From: Nicotiana tabacum
Taxonomy: Eukaryota > Streptophyta > Magnoliopsida > Solanales > Solanaceae
Length of the DNA stretch: 64,000 nt
NCBI RefSeq assembly: GCF_000715075.1
Contig: NC_134097.1
Location: 127,780,997-127,844,996 of the forward strand
Direction: 5' to 3'
Shown: one piece after another, positions 1-11,360 of the stretch
Position numbering within the stretch: position 1 is the first letter of the stretch
Layout: the number at the start of each line of letters is the position of its first letter
Notes under the pieces: generated by a model
Databases searched by the model: none
Told to the model about the DNA's origin: nothing
What the model saw: the letters and a program-made list of their open reading frames with translations, nothing else
Position numbers and translations under genes: made by a program

Positions 1-2038
1 ACACCTATTGTGCTCTGAATTAGGTAGCCCAGAAGCTAAGGCATTACTTCTGTGCCTATACTACATATCTCATATCAAGGATGGATCCTCTTAAGTACAT
101 CTTTCAGAAGCCCATGCCCACAGGCAAGCTGGACAAGTGGCAAATCCTGTTGAGTGAGTTTGACATTGTCTACATAACTCAGAAAGCAATCAAGGGACAT
201 GCACTAAGCAGATCACCTTGCCAAAAATCCCGTGGATGGAGAATACGAACCTCTGAAAATGTATTTTTCTGATGAAGAGGTATCATTCATAGGAGAAGAC
301 ATTGCAGAATCCTATGACAGTTGGAGAATGTTGTTCAATGGAGCAGTAAATTTCAAAGGAGTTGGCATAGGAGCAGTCCTAGTATCAGAAACCGGTCAGC
401 ATTATCCGATGTCTACCAAACTCAGGTTCCTGTGCACCAATAATATGGCCAAATATGAAGCCTGCATCTTAGGGCTCAAAATGGCCATTGACATGAACAT
501 TCAAGAGTTGCTAGTGATTCGAGATTCAGATTTACTTATACATCAGTTACGAGAATGGGCAACCAAAAACTCCAAGATACTCCCGTATCTGCATCATGTA
601 CAGGAATTGAGAAAGAGGTTTACAAAGACGGAATTCCAGCATGTTCCTAGAATCCAGAATGAGTTCGCCGATGCATTGGCCACCCTATCATCTATGATAC
701 AACATCCAGACAAAAATTTCATTGATCTCATTCCGGTAAAGATCCATGATCAGCCAGCCTATTATGCCCATGTTGAAGAAGAAGCAGACGGAAAGCCTTG
801 GTTTCATGATATCAAGGAATATTTGGAAAAAGACAAAGCTTGAAAATCCTACTCAGAAACGCACACTTTGGAGATTGTCTAACAACTTCTTTCACAGCGG
901 AGGAATCCTGTATAGGAGGGCTCCTGATTTGGGATTATTAAGGTGTGTCAACGCAAAGGAAGCATCCAGGCTACTAAAGGAAATTCATGTTGGGACCTAT
1001 GGTCCACATATGAACGATTTTGTCTTAGCGAAGAAGATACTCCGGGCTAGTTACTTTTGGATGACTATGGAAACGAACTGCATCCAGTTTGTCCGGAAAT
1101 GCCACCGCTGTCAGATACATGCAAACATGATAAAGGTACTACCAAATGAGCGTAATGCAACAAGCTCACCATGGCCATTCGCCGCCTAGGGAGTGGATGT
1201 TATTGGACCAATTGAGCCTGCCGCTTCCAATAAGCATAGGTTCATCCTATTAGCCATTGATTATTTTACCAAATGGGTCGAAGCAGCATCTTACAGAGCA
1301 GCAACTAAGAAAGTCGTGGCATACTTTGTCCGCGACCGCATTGTTTGTCGATTCGGGATTCCAGAGTCGATCATTACTGATAACGGCTCCAACCTCAGTA
1401 GTGACTTGATGAAAGTTATATGTGAAACTTTCAAGATCAGACATAACAATTCCACAGCCTACAAGCCTCAAATGAATGGAGCTGTAGAAGCCGCCAACAA
1501 GAATATCAAGAAGATATTGAGGAAAATGATAGAGAAGTATAAATAGTGGCATGAAAAGTTATCATTGGCTCTATTGGAGTATCACACCATAGTCCGCACA
1601 TCAACCGGGGCAACTCCCTATATGTTGGTTTACGGTATAGAGGCTGTCATTCCTGCTGAGGTAGAAATTCATTCCCTAAGGATCATATAAGAAGCTAAGC
1701 TCGACGACGCAGAGTGGGTAAAAGGTCGTTATGAGCAACTAGCCCTTATAGATGGAAAGAGAATGAATGCGGTTTGCCATAGTTAACTCTATCAGAACAG
1801 AATGTCTAGAGCCTTCAACAAGAGAGTCAAGCCAAGACAGTTCACACCGGGGCAACTGGTGTTAAAGAAAAATTTTCCGCATCAAGATGAAGCCAAGGGG
1901 AAGTTCTCTCCCAACTGGCAGGGTCCATACATGGTTCATCGGGTTTTGACAGGAGGAACCCTCATACTTACAGAAATGGACAGAGAAGTCTAGCCAAAGC
2001 GGATCAATTCAAATGCAGTCAAGCGTTACTATGTGTAA
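1..2038 (+). pseudogene. Element A pol remnant: RNase H end, second RNase H, integrase
   Basis: Reading frames shift twice. Frame 81-272 gives the end of the RT-coupled RNase H. Frame 232-843 gives the second (archaeal-like) RNase H, including the TEYEACILGL-like stretch (here MAKYEACILGL) and an FADALATLSS motif. 746-1189 gives the integrase zinc-binding region (H..H..CHRCQ). 1193-1546 gives the integrase core with AIDYFTKW, ITDNGSN and the NGAVEAANKN glutamate, so the D,D,E residues survive. 1802-1993 gives the C-terminal basic domain. Stops separate the last pieces (TAG at 1189 and 1993, others between). In the second RNase H the usual FDGA aspartate reads FNGA, which should remove a catalytic residue. 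Decayed copy. Confidence 0.85.
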
Positions 2039-2762
2039 TCTTTATGCTTTCCTTATATGATGTAAATTGAACTATGCTTGTCTAATTCCCGTTTAAGAGG
2101 GGATACGTAGGCAGCCCTATAGGTTGGGTCACAATGCAATAAAAATTTCATTTCCCCCACAATTGGAAACTGGGGCAGAATTTTGAGGAGGACCCTCAAA
2201 ACTCCGAAGTAATTTCAGCCAATCGCCGCAAACAGCAGTCAAAAATGTCAACCCATCAAACTGGGGTAGAATTTTGAGGGGGGCCCTCAAAATTTCATAG
2301 CTGGAGAGGTTGCAATGTCCCGAGCTACGTCGCAGTCATCGGTTCATCTAAAAAGCTACTTTAATTATACACTTATGTCATCTTTTTACGAAATCATGCA
2401 TGTTTATTACTGAAACTACTTTGATTAGCAACGCTACCTCAATAGTACATACAGTATCACCAGATCAAAGCCGAGCGATCAAGTAAAAGCTAGCGGGGAT
2501 ACGAACTAACCTCCCCCTTTACAAAATTCATGATTTTTCTTTGGATGCAGACACTAGGATTGCAAAGTCATTAAACGTACTGAACGCTCACAGAACAAAC
2601 ACTGTTTAAAGATACGACTCTCTGAACCGTTGCACTTGCAAACATTCGCTATCAGCACATACTAGTGATGTCTCGTACGTCACAATGCTCCCAATAATCA
2701 CAACACCGCAATCTACTATTAGCTAAGAAAACTCTACTTCCATTGGTTATCTTATTTTCCTA
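2039..2762 (+). other. Element A 3' UTR, first part
   Basis: Non-coding stretch after the integrase stop. It contains three related copies of a phrase of the type AACTGGGGYAGAATTTTGAGG followed by GGNCCCTCAAAA (around 2168-2300), where TTTTGAGG and CCTCAAAA form inverted repeats. The same phrase recurs three times after the element B integrase (about 24,808-25,030). No gene seen. Confidence 0.6.
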
Positions 2763-3380
2763 CATAAGGCTACTATTTTGCCTTTCGAGACTAAACACTG
2801 TCTCCATCTGCATTGCATAAGGCTACTATTCTGCCTTCCGAGACTAAACATTGTCTCTATTTGCATCTGCATTCTTGCATAAGGCTACTATTCTGCCTTC
2901 CGAGACTAAACGTTGTCTCCACCTGCACTTCTACATAAGGCTACCATTCTGCCTTCCGAAGTTAAGCTCTACCTCTATCTGCATTCGCATCTCTACATAA
3001 GGCTACCATTCTGCCTTCCGAGACTAAACACTGTCTCCATCTGCATTGCATAAGGCTATTATTCTGCCTTCCGGTACTAAACACTCTCTCTATTTGCATT
3101 TGCATTCTTGCATATGGCTACTATTCTGCCTTCCGACACTAAACACTATCACCACCTGCACTTCTGCATAAGGCTACCATTCTGCATTCCGAGGTTAAGC
3201 TCTACCTCCATCCGCATTTGATTTTTTTGCATAAGGCTATCATTCTGCCTTCCGAGGCTAAGTTCTTCCTCCATTTTTCTTCAACGTTAAGCACTATCTC
3301 AAGCATCATTTATTTTGTTTCTTTTACGGGCTAAGCTCTGCCATTCAACTCGCTAGACTAAGCTCTGTCTTGTCCACATC
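2763..3380 (+). repeat. Hairpin-unit tandem array in element A 3' UTR
   Basis: About ten dimeric units of 53-62 bp begin CATAAGGCTA and alternate with units beginning GAGACTAA or GAGGTTAA. Each half-unit can fold as a short hairpin: AAGGC-loop-GCCTT, GAGAC-loop-GTCTC, GAGGT-loop-ACCTC, and later AGAC-loop-GTCT. Stem bases differ between units but pairing is kept in most. A related array lies at the same place in element B (25,415-26,162). Some units are imperfect. Confidence 0.85.
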
Positions 3381-4044
3381 TACTGCACCTTTTATAGGCT
3401 GAAATATCGCCAACTCATCCAAAGGCGTCATCGTTCGGAGGTACCATCCTCATAGCCCGAGAACACCATATCATGGCCTGAGGATCTCTTTCAATCTTTT
3501 ACATATCATTATTCAAAGGCATCAATGTTCGGAAGCACCATCCTCATAGCCAGAGAGTAGCATTTCATGGCCTGTGAATCCTTTATCATACGCTTCATGG
3601 CCCAGGACGTCATGGTCTAAGGACGTCATGGTCTAAGGACGTCATCCTAACCGTCCAAAGACGACATTCATGGTTCGATGGGAATTTGCATCATGTTTAA
3701 ATTTATGCATAGAATACGCTTGTATTGTTTCATTGTAGGTAAACTAGTGAGCAACGACCATCCCGACAGGAGTGATCCTGTTCCAGTTCCCGCAGCCATA
3801 TCAAGCCTTAATCATTCCCATAAACGTGTTCACTCACTCTGCCCTAGATATTGCATCCATCGGCATACTCCGCCGATAGATCCTGAACTACATATGGCCT
3901 GATTCCTATAAAACCAAGGATATGTAGGCAGCTCAGAAGCCAGTGTGTGGCCTAAACCTCTTCAAACCGTTTCGCTCGGTCAAAATTGGCCATCATTTCT
4001 TTACCTGGAAACTCCTTCATCCTTCCCGGGTAAAGAGGGGCAGC
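3381..4044 (+). other. Element A 3' UTR, distal part, with polypurine tract
   Basis: Non-coding. It contains two copies of a block in which TCCTCATAGCC pairs with GGCCTGAGGA across a loop of about 17 bases (around 3449-3486, weaker near 3540-3580); element B repeats it near 26,246-26,285. Three copies of a 16-bp phrase with the palindrome GACGTC lie at 3606-3645. The tract AAAGAGGGGCAG at 4033-4043 is the plus-strand primer site directly before the LTR. Confidence 0.7.
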
Positions 4045-6135
4045 TGTTGATACCCAATTTTTTCTATATATTTTTAATATGCAAAATATATTCAAAATAG
4101 CATATATACGCATATATAAGCATGTCCAAATGTTTTATTATTTTTCCATAATTTTTAAAATGTTTTAATTGATTTATTTCCCCTTTTTATCCATAAAATC
4201 TCAATAATTATTTCTAAATTATTATTTTTGGTAATATATCTATTGAATTTTCATATTTATGCTGAAATATGGTTAAATTAATTTTTACATATTTTTAGAG
4301 GTTCATTTAGTATTTTTTAAAGCTAATTTCATATAATTGCAATATTAACCTTTTTAAGGTTTAATTGTGTTTTATATTCATAAAATTAGGTCCTGTATTT
4401 TAAATTGTTAATTATATATTATAAATCATTTTAGTGCTTTCAATTTATTTCCAAAAATTTATTTACTATTTTTTTATAATTCAAAAAGGGGAAAATTGGC
4501 TATTTAAATAACAGCCCATTTGTGTTTAAATTTTAGCCTAAATTGAACCCCAAATCAGACCCAATTTCCCAGCCCAATTTCCATTTTACCCCGACCCCTA
4601 ACCCGATTAAACCAACCCAACCCAACCCAGATTCCCCACCTACCTTTTTAAATCTAGGCCGTTGATCATTCAGGTCAACAACCACCATTACCCCTTACCA
4701 TTTTTAACCCTGAACGACCCCTAAACCTAACTCATTTTCCACCACTCGCTGCCTCTGAATCCCTTCCCTCTCAATTCTCTCTACAACCTCACATGAACCC
4801 TAGCCGCCGCCATCTAATTCCACCATAATCCACCTCAATCTCTGCCTAATCCATGGCCTCTCATGGCTATTTGAGATGTGTATCGACCTCCTATGGCTCC
4901 TGGATGTTGGTTTCCATGACTTCATGGCCGAGTCTCAAAGAGATATGGTCCAGTCCTTGCTCAACCTCTGTCTCTGGTCTTTCTTCGGCCATCCATGGCC
5001 GTTCAAGGCAGATCCTTGACCTTTCCGGCTAGATCGGTAACTTTTCAAGGTCTCCCTCACCTTTTTCGGGTTCTCTGAAACCCTAGATTTAAGTTCTTTT
5101 GATTTTCTTTCAGATCTATCTTAGATCTGTGCTTACTACGAACTTCTTAAGTGTTTTCCTGAAGTTCTTCGACTTTCTTTCAAACTGACTCTTCATTTTT
5201 CAACGATTAGGGTTTCTCTTAACTTCTTTTTAAAGATATCTTCTCTGATTTTTGGTGTTGTTTCATGATTTTACTATGTTCAAACAACTTGTTTATGCTT
5301 TCCTTCTATTCAATTCAGCATATTAAAAACCCTAGTTCATTTGGTCTTATCCGAGTTCTGAACTTGTCCTTGTTTGTTTGAATGTGTATTTGTTTGATTA
5401 AGTTCTTTGTTTCTGATTCTCTTTTCTTTGTGTGACTTATCTGATTCTGGGTTCTTATCATCTCTTAAACTCGACTACTGTTGTTAAAACCCTAATTTCT
5501 TAAAAAGGTTTTCCTCACTTGTTTGTTTCTGACTCTCTTTACATGTTACTATGTTCTCTTCACTTTTGATTCTGTGTAACTACATGACCTTGTTGACTAC
5601 TGTACTTCGAATAGATCTCTTTTACTAATGAATCCTAGCTTATTCCTGCTACTGCTGAGTGTTTGTGTTATCTCTTTTGCCAATGTGTTTGGCCCTGCAT
5701 GTCTGATGCTTCTGTTCACTCTATTTATATATTGAAGTGCAGAATTATATTTACTTCTTGATTGTTTCTGACTCCCTCAATGTTGCGACTGACTGCAAAA
5801 GTTTTCTTGTAAACCCTAACTTTTTACTCATTTATTTAAAATTAATTGATTCCTTTCCTTTACTGTGATGTTTGATCTTGCTGGATCCTTTCCCAAAACT
5901 AAGCGTATTTTAAACTTAGTCTCAATTATTTACTTCATATTTTTACGCCCCTTATATGGCAATAATCAATATGTCCCCAAACTGATTTCTTTCCTTAATT
6001 AAACATGTCAGTATCCGTTAAGCAGTGATTCTTAATTAAAGGGAATCACTTGGGTTAATTGATTCTGATTGTGATTGTTTCCATGTGTGTGTTAAGACTT
6101 TACTTATTACCTTATTTTTCACTTATTTTCAAAAC

Positions 6136-6143
6136 TATAAATA
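6136..6143 (+). promoter_or_regulatory. TATA box of LTR A
   Basis: TATAAATA followed by a pyrimidine-rich CCCTCACTCTCTTC. It lies about 2.1 kb into the LTR, in the position expected for the U3/R boundary. The same arrangement occurs in the element B LTR (28,366). Function as the element promoter is inferred from position. Confidence 0.65.
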
Positions 6144-6245
6144 CCCTCACTCTCTTCTTTCAAACAGACGAACAATTTGAGTTCAGAACACACACTTACA
6201 CTCAAAAACTCTCTCTTTATTTACTACTACTTATGATATTGCTCT

Positions 6246-6274
6246 GTCTAGCTGGCTGAAAGCCAAGGCTAGAC
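6246..6274 (+). other. Conserved 29-nt hairpin in the transcribed leader of LTR A
   Basis: The outer stem GTCTAGC pairs with GCTAGAC and the inner stem GGCT pairs with AGCC around a GAA loop. It starts 110 bp after the TATA box. The B LTR has the same hairpin with an added C:G pair, 111 bp after its TATA box. A GTATGT donor-like site follows 48 bp after the hairpin end (6322), also mirrored in B. Confidence 0.75.
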
Positions 6275-7189
6275 TGTGGAATCTTGCTTACTTTTCCTTG
6301 CTGCACTTTGCTTCTCTACTGGTATGTCCTAGTTATTTTTTAAAGTCTCAACAACAACATGTTCCTTTGATTGTTTCAATTTCTTTCATTCTTATCTACT
6401 CCTACTTATGTTTCTGCAGTTAAGTTATATTACTAGCATGTTGTAATATGTTCCCTTTCCCTTTAAATTAATGCTTCCCTATGTGTGTACTCTGTCAGTC
6501 ACATGTTATGTGTTTGGTGGCTTATGAATCCCAAAACCCCATATCCCCTCTATGTGTTTGTATTCCTTTGGCTGGTTTGTGACCATGCCAAACTAGACCC
6601 CTGCTGGGGTCATGTGCTAACAGACAGTGTATTCCCAAAATCCCTTGCCCTTTGAATGACTACTGATTCTGTGTCGTCTGAGTTTTACTACAACTGTTTT
6701 CAAATCATCCTTACCACTTACTATTTTCAACCCAGTTTTAAATAAATCTCTTTCAACAAAGGTTCTGCACTTCCACTATATTCTTACAAATTAAGTTCTC
6801 CCCCCCCCTTGTGTGAGCCTTGCTTTTGGGCCCTTGAGCTCCCTCTGAACTTGGACATATAAGGGCTAGCCCTTCCACATTGCACTCATTTCTATATGGT
6901 TATGCAAACCTGGGTGTAAGCACTGATCGGGATTCTATGAGGTCCTTAAGGACCTCTGACACACCCAAATATGAGAAGGCTTTGAAACAACAACAGCATT
7001 TGAGGTGGTTTATTCCATAACTCAGAGAGGAAGTCAGAATCAGGCTTCCTATGGTTGTAACTTCTTGTTTTCCACTTTTTCTGATGTAATTCAGTTATTT
7101 GGTCTATAATAATTTGTAACAAATATTGGGGCTGGCTAGTGAAAAGGGATGGGGTGATTATGCATGTTTTAGTTGTTAGAAGGGTATAT

Positions 7190-7730
7190 AACATGTCTAT
7201 AGGGTGTATCTCAATATGATCTGTTAGAGAACATGCCTATAGGATCTTTTTTGGTTTAATAAAATCCTACATACTTTACTTTCACGAATAGAGATCATGC
7301 ATATATGATTAAAATCAATTCGAATAGATATCATGCCTACAAGATTAAAATCAATTCTAATAGAAGTCATGCCTATAGGAATTTCGCTTTGATAAAATAA
7401 ATCATGCCTACTTCACTGCATGTTCAATTAGATATCATGCCTATAGGATCAAAATCAGCCTTTAAATATTTAGATACCATATCCGTAGGAATAAAAATTA
7501 GCTATAATAAAGATCATGCCTATAGGATCTAAAAATCAGTTTGGTTAAAATCAATTTGACTCATGCCTGTCTGAATTAGATTAAATAACTCACTCCTGTC
7601 GTGTTTATTCATAGGGTTTAAAAAGCATACCTATAGGATTTGAATCGCCTATTTAAAATTAACCACTACTCTACTACATTCCTAATCTGTAATAGACATC
7701 ATGCTCATATGATATCATTATCACACCTAG
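7190..7730 (+). repeat. CATGCCTATAGG short repeats in LTR A
   Basis: About ten irregularly spaced copies (roughly every 45-60 bp) of a phrase like ATCATGCCTATAGGAT followed by AAAATCA. The core CCTATAGG is an 8-bp palindrome. The equivalent zone of the B-type LTRs is a regular 41-bp repeat with the core CCTATAAGG. Confidence 0.75.
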
Positions 7731-9769
7731 GTAAGCCTTAAGTAATAATGATAAAACTGAACTCGCCTTTGTTTAATTAGCACTGCTACAACCAGTAGGC
7801 AGGCCTGATTCGGACTTCTTATCTGAGTTATGTAATAAATATGGTCTGCTTCAACAATTTAAACACCCTGCTTTAGTGTTTTAAAATTCAGACCCTAATT
7901 GTGTTTAAGTCATGCTATTTGTATGCATTGTCTGCGGAGGTATATATAAGCCCTTTAATTGTTTATATGTTCCCCTTCAAAATGCAGTCCTACATGTTTT
8001 TTTGTATGTCGCCTTAGCCTTTTTACCTTTAAAACCTATGAGTCAGCCTAAAATCCTCCCCTAATAGGAATAGTAGTCCTAAATTCCTCCGGGACTGATA
8101 GGAATGGGACGGGTAATATCATGCAATAGAGGTCGAGACCAATCCGCGCTTTAATACCTTAATGGGGTGGGAAGGGTAGATATAGATATGATGACCGGTG
8201 CGTTAATACCACGTGTATCCCCTCTTCCAAGGAGTGTCATATCGGGTATCACATTGATGTGATCCATATTATAAACAAGCCTAGGACCCCCTCCCTTTTA
8301 CATTCTCAAGTATTTGTAAAGCTGTAACTATTTTTTTCAAAATTCGCCTTTTAATAATTGTTTTCAAACGCTTGTGTGTTTAACTTAAATCCCCTCTTAC
8401 TTGAACCTTCATTTGTTTACTTGCTAATTGCACAAATTCACAAAACTGTCTGGTCGGGAACCACACTAGTGGATCCTGAAGGGTGTCTAACACCTTTCCC
8501 TTAGGATAATTTCAAGCCTTTACCCTATCTCTGGTTATCAAACAAACTTAGAAAATGAACCCTATAGGTGTCCTAATGCACCTTAAATCATTATGTGGCG
8601 ACTCTTCAAATGCAAACCTAGTTCCAAAAAGGAATGAGTTGTCCCATACCCAAAATTTCATAAACCCGATTTTCCGATGTGATCTTGTTTCTGTATACTA
8701 TTTGATTGCTGGAATTTTTGTTTGAATTCTAAGTGTTGAAATGACTTTGTTTGCTCATACTTACCTCCCGAAAATCATAAACTATTTTCTTAAAACTATC
8801 TCCTGTTTTCAACTCCTACTCTTAGAACATCTAGGGTCCTGCCCCTCCAATGTGAGCACTGCCTAAAAGTCCATGAGACTCCTCTGAACTTTGACACACT
8901 GGGGCTGGCTCTCCAAAACTTGCTCACAAAAATGTTTCTTTAAAAGTTTTCTAGTGTGAGCATTGCCCGGGGTCTCTGAGGCCCCTGGGAACTTTGACAC
9001 ACCAGAATACCATTGGGTGTACTACGAGAATATTGGCATATTTCAGACTCGGTTGAAGGCCTAACTTCCAGGATTACTTTTGGACCTATCTAGGCTCCCT
9101 ATGGTATAGCAGTTCCATTCTGCAATTCATTTATATTTGGTTTGTAATAGTAATTTGTCACGACCCTAACTCCGTACCCGGTCATGATGGCGCCTCCCGT
9201 GAAGACAAGGCTATCCAATTAAACCCAATTCACTTTTTAAAACAGTTAAACAACATAAAAACAGTCTAAAACATGATTTAATGATACTAAGTAGCGAATA
9301 ATAGCAAGTAAGTGCGGAAGTACAACCCGACACAACCCTAACCGGGGTGTCACAAGTCACGAGCATCTAACAACACGAAATCCTCAAATGTAACTACAGA
9401 GTGTAAATACTGAACTAAGGAGATAAAGGAAAAGAGATAGGGAGGAGCTTCGGGCTGCGAATGCCAACAGCTACCTAAAGACTCTTCGAGATCCACCTGA
9501 AGCTGGAATGAATCAGCACTCAGGAGCGGGACCAGCTACGCCTGAATCTGCACACGGGGTGTAGGGAGTAAAGTGAGTACTCCAACTCAGTGAGTAACAA
9601 ATATAAATAACGACTGAAAGTAAGAAAACACATAAGGCACAAGGCTTCTATAATGAAGCAGTAAAACCATTTAAAAGTAGTAAACCAGTGAAAAGTTAAG
9701 TAACAATCCTTTTTCAACAAGTAAACAGGTAATTGACAAGCAGTTAAGGCAAAGCTAACAATTAGAAGT

Positions 9770-10100
9770 TCGCCCCTCGGGCACAATATCAACAAATCTG
9801 CCCCTCGGGCAACATCTCAGAACAATACCAGCCCCTCAGGCTCAATCTCACATCACAATGGGTACCTGCGCTCACTAGGGGTGTGCAAACTCCTGGAGGG
9901 GCCCCTTACAGCCCAAGCGCAATATCAAGCCACCTCGTGGCATCATACTAGGCCCTCGACCTCATATCAAACAAGCCACCTTGTGGCGTACATATCTCAG
10001 GCCCTCGGGCTCATAATCAGTGTCAAATCCTCACAACATAAGCCCTCGGCCTTGCTCAGTCAAAAATCCTCACAAGCCCCTCGGGCAATAGTAAACAGTG
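9770..10100 (+). repeat. GCCCCTCGGGC short-palindrome array in the solo LTR
   Basis: At least seven copies of GCCC-CTC-GGGC or variants (AGCCcctcaGGCT, AGGCCctcGGGCT, AAGCCctcGGCCTT) are spaced about 25-60 bp apart. Each is a tiny hairpin with a 3-5 bp stem and a CTC-type loop, and several variants keep pairing. Confidence 0.7.
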
Positions 10101-11007
10101 TTTCTCAGCCCAAACATAATTTAAAATGTCGTTTACGTATTAAAACTGAGTAAACATGGCTGAGTAGTAAAACAATGGAAAATAACATGACTAAGTTCAA
10201 GTATAAAGTCAAACAGTGAGGAAATATCAATAAAAATCCCCGAAGGGTTCAAATAGTTGGCACTAGGCCCAAATATGGCATTCAGCCCAAATAATGATGA
10301 TATCAAATAGTTTTCAATCACATACACGGTAAAATAGTCATTCGGGACGGACAAGTCATAATCCCCAACAGTGCATGACCTCACACTCGTCATCAAGCGT
10401 GTGCCTCACCTCAATATAGCACTACGATGTGCAGTCCGGGATTTCAAACCCTCAGAACATCATTTACAATCATTACTCACCTCAAACCGGCTAAATCTCT
10501 AAATTGCGATGCCTTTGCCCCTCGAATCGGCCTCCACGCATGTCGAATCTATCCAAAATCAGAACGAGGACGTCAAAATATGCTAAGGGAACAAAGCTCA
10601 AGCGAAAATAATCAATAAAGGGCACAAATCCCGAAATTACCAAAACCCTACCCCCCGAGCCCACATCTCGAAAATCAGTAATTTTCACACCAATAGATTC
10701 CTTATCTCCCCACGAGTTCATACATTTCAAAAGTTCTCAAATCCGACCCCAAATGGTCCTCCAAATCCCCAATCAAAAGTCCAAATTTTTAAGCCCTAGC
10801 TCTTCAATTTTTAGCTTAATTTCCATGATTTTCTAGGTGGAATTCACATAATAATCGAGTTTTAAGTCCAAGAATCTTACTTCCCAACGATTCCCCTTGA
10901 ATCCCTCTTCAATCCCCTTCAAAAATCTCCACTAATGATCAACTATGTAAGAAATAAGCCCCAAAATCGCGGACAAGATGAGCTTAAAAGCATTCTGCCC
11001 AGGCATT

Positions 11008-11360
11008 TATTCCTTCTTCGCGAACGCGGTCAAACCCTCACGTTCGCGAAGCACAATCTTACTTTGACCAATTTTTCCTCTATGCGAACGCGACATGACC
11101 ATCGCGAACGTGAAGTTTCCTCAACCTTACCCTTCGAAAACGCACACCCTCTCTCTCGAACGCGAAGCACAAACACAACCTCAGATCGGTTGACCAAAAG
11201 ACCCTACGTGAACGCGACTTACATCTCGCGAACGCGATGCACGAGCATCCAGCCCCTTCGCGAATGCGGAGCCTCCCTCGCGAACGTGAAGGCTAAACTT
11301 CCACTGACTTCCTCTGGCTCTTTGCGAAGGCGAGGGTCCACTCGCGAACACGAAGAGTAA
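11008..11360 (+). repeat. CpG-rich TTCGCGAACGCG array in the solo LTR
   Basis: About a dozen copies of YTCGCGAACGYGR or its reverse complement lie within 350 bp, forming facing pairs (for example TTCGCGAACGCGG.. then ACGTTCGCGAAG). The core TTCGCGAA is an 8-bp palindrome. This zone is GC-rich in AT-rich surroundings. The open frames here come from low stop-codon density, not from a gene. Confidence 0.75.

Larger units (their letters stand above)
1..8680 (+). mobile_element. Tat/Ogre-type Ty3/gypsy element A, 3' part (internal end plus LTR)
   Basis: This is the 3' end of a Ty3/gypsy retrotransposon cut by the window edge. In order it holds the end of the RT-linked RNase H, a second RNase H, integrase, a long 3' UTR with repeat arrays, a polypurine tract (AAAGAGGGGCAG, 4033-4043) and an LTR starting TGTTGATACC at 4045. 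The second RNase H between RT-RNase H and integrase is typical of the plant Tat lineage (known for the family). The LTR stops near 8680 without the last few tens of bases seen in element B and runs straight into a fragment of a related LTR. The family is confident; the exact right end is approximate. Confidence 0.85.
4045..8680 (+). repeat. LTR of element A, about 4.6 kb
   Basis: Starts TGTTGATACC immediately after the polypurine tract, as does the LTR of element B at 26,976. Landmarks in the same order as in B are a TATA box at 6136, a 29-nt hairpin at 6246, a GTGTGAGC..CTCTGAACTT..GACAC phrase near 6825, a CATGCCTATAGG repeat zone, a GTCGCCTTAGCC..GGGACGGG zone near 8010-8110, and the terminal CACCTTAAATC..GGTGGCGACTC-type zone at 8580-8645. 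The LTRs of A and B are clearly related but diverged, so A and B are different subfamilies. The last bases are missing at the junction near 8680-8705. Confidence 0.8.

Noticed and set aside
6059..6259. 66-codon frame across the LTR TATA box
   Set aside because: Not conserved in the equivalent part of LTR B; chance frame.
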